Under the pieces are notes generated by a model. The model searched no databases. It had not been told where the DNA came from and saw nothing but the letters and a program-made list of their open reading frames with translations. DNA of 64,000 nt from Endozoicomonas sp. 8E (lineage in GTDB: Bacteria > Pseudomonadota > Gammaproteobacteria > Pseudomonadales > Endozoicomonadaceae). The DNA lies in NCBI RefSeq assembly GCF_032883915.1, contig NZ_CP120717.1, positions 6,300,001-6,364,000 of the forward strand. The letters run 5' to 3'. The translations under genes were made by a program, and so were the position numbers. Of the stretch, positions 61,827 to 64,000 are shown piece after piece (the stretch's first letter is position 1; the number at the start of each line of letters is the position of its first letter).

Positions 61827-62082
61827 AATTGTTCAGGCTGTTTATCAGACAAGGCTGGAAATAAAGCTTCGCTTTTCTGATGGCAGCTTTGGTGTTATGG
61901 ATTTTAGTGAAATGTTGTCACATAAAACCAGCCTTACCCTGGCTTTAGAGGATGGCGTTTTTTTTCAGCGCTTCTTTATCGAGCTGGGTGCTCTTTGTTG
62001 GCCTAATGGCCTGGAGTTCAGTGCGGGCAGCCTTTATAAAAGGCTGGAAGAATCCGGTAAACTGGTTAAGCCAGCTGCATAG
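61819..62082 (+). CDS. DUF2442 family protein
   Basis: An 87-aa protein: LRFSDGSFGVMDFSEML, then VFFQRFFIELGALCWPNGLE and FSAGSLYKRLE, the DUF2442 pattern. Coupled partner of the DUF4160 gene. Function unproven. Confidence 0.85.
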   Translation: MIKIVQAVYQTRLEIKLRFSDGSFGVMDFSEMLSHKTSLTLALEDGVFFQRFFIELGALCWPNGLEFSAGSLYKRLEESGKLVKPAA

Positions 62083-62167
62083 GTATTATCCTCTAAATAA
62101 GTTGCCTATGGGGCAAATAAGTTTTTAAGACTGAAACAAAGTGAGCTTTTGCCGTCAGGCCCCCGGT

Positions 62168-62572
62168 TCAAGGCTCCCACGGGTTTAATAGTTTCACCCC
62201 TGTCTGTTCGAAGTCCCTGATGTTCCGGGTAACGAGGGTCATTTGGTGAATGATCGCGGTGGCGGCAATCATTTCGACACGCTCAGATTTTGGGTTTGGA
62301 ACATGAAGCTGGGCGCAGGTCCGGGCAATTGGGGTATCCAGCACTATAATGCGCCCTTCAAAGGCTGGTAGCATTCGCTGGTTCATCCAGGCTCTGAGCG
62401 TTTCGCCCTGCTGCGGGTCTTTCCTCTCTTTTTACAGGATGCCCATTTCTATTTCCAATACGCTGACGACCGAAAGTTAGAGTTCATTCGGTGCCACGGA
62501 CCTGGCCCATTGACCTACTGAGGTGCTGCATTTGCGTAGCTCCGAGACAACGTTGGTATCAAGCAGGTACAT
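62168..62572 (-). pseudogene. decayed PIN (FitB/VapC-like) toxin
   Basis: Reading from 62572, MYLLDTNVVSELRKCSTSVG is a standard PIN start, but in-frame TAA codons appear after VAPNEL and after EIEMGIL. The remainder MNQRMLPAFEGRIIVLDTPI to NIRDFEQTGVKLLNPWEP is still recognisable. Its ATG overlaps the stop of a truncated antitoxin gene. Confidence 0.82.
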
Positions 62573-62732
62573 CAGGAAAAATCTACCGGTTTCAGAAAGT
62601 TGTCTTTTAAAGGCTCTGCTACCAGATCGACATCCTTCGCTTCGGGCATAGCCAGCAGTTCAAGAATATTGGCAGCATTGCGGGTGATCTCTTTATAGTG
62701 ATCAATATTGAGCAGGACGTGAGTAACGGTCC
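62572..62732 (-). pseudogene. C-terminal fragment of a Phd-type antitoxin
   Basis: Minus-strand frame THVLLNIDHYKEITRNAANI, LELLAMPEAKDVDLVAEPL and the end FLKPVDFS, typical of antitoxins preceding FitB-like PIN toxins. The 5' half is missing, cut off at the edge of a palindromic element (62733-62831). Confidence 0.6.
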
Positions 62733-62831
62733 CTAACTCCCTATTGCGCTGAAGATTTGAGTCTTAATCCTGTGTTGGCGATCGTCGCCTTGTCTTAAGG
62801 CTCAAATCTCCATGCTTATCATGGGAGTTAG
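62733..62831. repeat. 99-bp palindromic element
   Basis: Nested inverted repeats: outer CTAACTCCC (62733-62741) / GGGAGTTAG (62823-62831), middle GATTTGAGTCTTAA (62754-62767) / TTAAGGCTCAAATC (62795-62808), inner GGCGA / TCGCC. It truncates the antitoxin gene, so it is probably a small inserted element. Confidence 0.75.
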
Positions 62832-62891
62832 AAAGCACGATTGGCATAATATGCAGTAATGTGGCTACATTGTTTGTGGTTTTCAAAGTTT

Positions 62892-63049
62892 ATGAATCAA
62901 GTTTTTGTTGCCGGGCACCAGGGCTGGTAGGGACAATTATTGTGTGGCAGCTGGAGGGTGAGGCGTTACTGAGCTGATTACCCGGAGTCAGCATCGGGAT
63001 TACCGATGGTTTACCACTGATGAGCTGTTGACTTCTGAGCAAGTGTATT
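62892..63049 (+). pseudogene. N-terminal relic of GDP-L-fucose synthase
   Basis: MNQVFVAGHQGW then, after a stop/frameshift, GTIIVWQLEGE and LITRSQHRDYR ... TTDELLTSEQVY resemble the N-terminus of GDP-fucose synthase (FVAGHxGMVGSAIxRQLE, then LDLTDQ). Only about 50 damaged codons remain, just before the intact manC. Confidence 0.5.
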
Positions 63050-63094
63050 AAGACACCAAAGATTATTTTTTAAAAAAACTGCACCTTAAAAATT

Positions 63095-64000
63095 ATGAAT
63101 TTAATACCCATAATCATGTCCGGCGGCTCCGGCAGCCGCCTCTGGCCCCAGTCCCGTTCTTTATACCCAAAGCAGTTTCTGCCGCTGGTCAATGAACAGA
63201 CCATGCTGCAAAACACATTGAGCCGGTTGGATGGGCTAAACTCTGTTTCCGCTCCAATGGTGATTGCCAATGAAGAGCACCGCTTCCTGGTAGCAGAGCA
63301 GTTTCGCCAGATGAATCGCAAAGCCTCTGCAATTATTCTGGAGCCAGTGGGGCGGAATACTGCACCTGCTGTTGCCTTGGCTGCTTTAAAAGCCAAGACC
63401 CTCTCCGAAGATGAAGAACCGCTGTTATTGGTATTGGCTGCGGATCATGTGATCAATGATGTCAATGCTTTTCATCAGGCTGTTGAGGCTGCGTTGCCTG
63501 CGGCTCTTGATGGCAAGCTGGTCACTTTCGGGATTGTGCCTGGTCATCCGGAAACAGGGTACGGTTATATAAAAGCCTTGAACGACAGTGAGACAAAGGC
63601 ACAAGGCTTTTCTTCTGATGAGCAAAAAGAAACCTTTGAGCCTTCGAGCCTTTCTGCTGAAAAAATAATGCCTGTGGAGCAGTTTGTAGAGAAACCAGAT
63701 CTGGAAACGGCACAGGGTTATCTGGCTTCAGGTGACTATTACTGGAACTCCGGCATGTTCCTGTTCAAAGCCTCGCGCTATCTGGAGGAATTGAACAAGT
63801 TCCGTCCGGATATTCTGGAAGCCTGCCAGAAAGCCATGGAAGTACAAACTGCTGATCTGGACTTCGTCCGTTTGGATGAATTGGCCTTTAAAGCCTGCCC
63901 GGAGGAGTCCATAGATTACGCCGTGATGGAAAAAACCACCGATGCAGTGGTGGTTCCCTTGGATGCAGGCTGGTCTGATGTTGGCTCCTGGTCATCGCTG
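63095..64000 (+). CDS. manC: mannose-1-phosphate guanylyltransferase ManC (partial)
   Basis: Makes GDP-mannose from mannose-1-P and GTP; the full protein (about 470-480 aa) usually also has a C-terminal phosphomannose isomerase domain, here beyond the window edge. Visible: pyrophosphorylase signature [20 protein letters not shown] then [55 protein letters not shown] and [10 protein letters not shown]. 302 codons, frame intact. Relative to the broken copy it has about 30 extra residues rich in Glu/Ser between YIKAL and VEQFVEKP. Confidence 0.95.
   Translation, partial: MNLIPIIMSGGSGSRLWPQSRSLYPKQFLPLVNEQTMLQNTLSRLDGLNSVSAPMVIANEEHRFLVAEQFRQMNRKASAIILEPVGRNTAPAVALAALKAKTLSEDEEPLLLVLAADHVINDVNAFHQAVEAALPAALDGKLVTFGIVPGHPETGYGYIKALNDSETKAQGFSSDEQKETFEPSSLSAEKIMPVEQFVEKPDLETAQGYLASGDYYWNSGMFLFKASRYLEELNKFRPDILEACQKAMEVQTADLDFVRLDELAFKACPEESIDYAVMEKTTDAVVVPLDAGWSDVGSWSSL

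Overview
The window looks like the chromosome of a marine gammaproteobacterium of the Oceanospirillales type, and Endozoicomonas is my best guess. This rests on conserved gene orders (rsmD / ftsY-ftsE-ftsX-rpoH; ygfB / TIGR02449-zapA-6S RNA; fur / bamE-rnfH-ratA near smpB), low coding density, many MITE-like repeats and many decayed toxin-antitoxin genes. Assignment to genus is inference; no 16S sequence is in the window.

Layout. 1-470: leader and three tandem promoters of an rRNA operon that runs leftward out of the window. 0.5-22 kb: mostly housekeeping genes: an unknown protein, rpoH, the ftsYEX operon, rsmD, DUF1289, mdh, a TetR / aldehyde dehydrogenase pair, coaD, a ferredoxin, pirin-azoR with a divergent LysR regulator, DUF2835, a lipoprotein, an acid phosphatase, two ubiquinone hydroxylases, ygfB, TIGR02449-zapA and an unmistakable 184-nt 6S RNA. 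22-28 kb: accessory region with two DUF29 paralogues around a palindrome-flanked HEPN/MNT cassette, an unknown 278-aa protein, a DUF433/PIN-like pair and a nested MITE. 28-32.4 kb: core again (fur, bamE, rnfH, ratA, an NSS transporter, smpB). 32.4-64 kb: an exopolysaccharide/capsule locus: secreted protein, outer-membrane barrel, Wza and Wzc, then a terminator, a promoter and an ops/JUMPstart element in front of ugd. A 6.7-kb toxin-antitoxin graveyard (39.8-46.5 kb) follows. AT-rich biosynthesis genes come next: acyltransferases, glycosyltransferases, Wzx, an IS-destroyed pyruvyltransferase, a GH5 lipoprotein, Wzy, a WecG-type transferase, and two manC copies of which the first is broken.

How it fits together. 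Wza/Wzc and the barrel form the export side of a Wzx/Wzy-type polysaccharide system. Ugd and ManC supply UDP-glucuronate and GDP-mannose, the glycosyltransferases and acyltransferases build and decorate the repeat unit, Wzx flips it and Wzy polymerises it. The ops element predicts RfaH-type antitermination. The locus has been heavily remodelled: an IS3-family element sits inside an IS630 element inside the pyruvyltransferase gene, two MITE families sit one inside the other, and at least six toxin-antitoxin or nuclease genes are broken in ways that can be read directly (stop loss, frameshift, nonsense codon, internal deletion).
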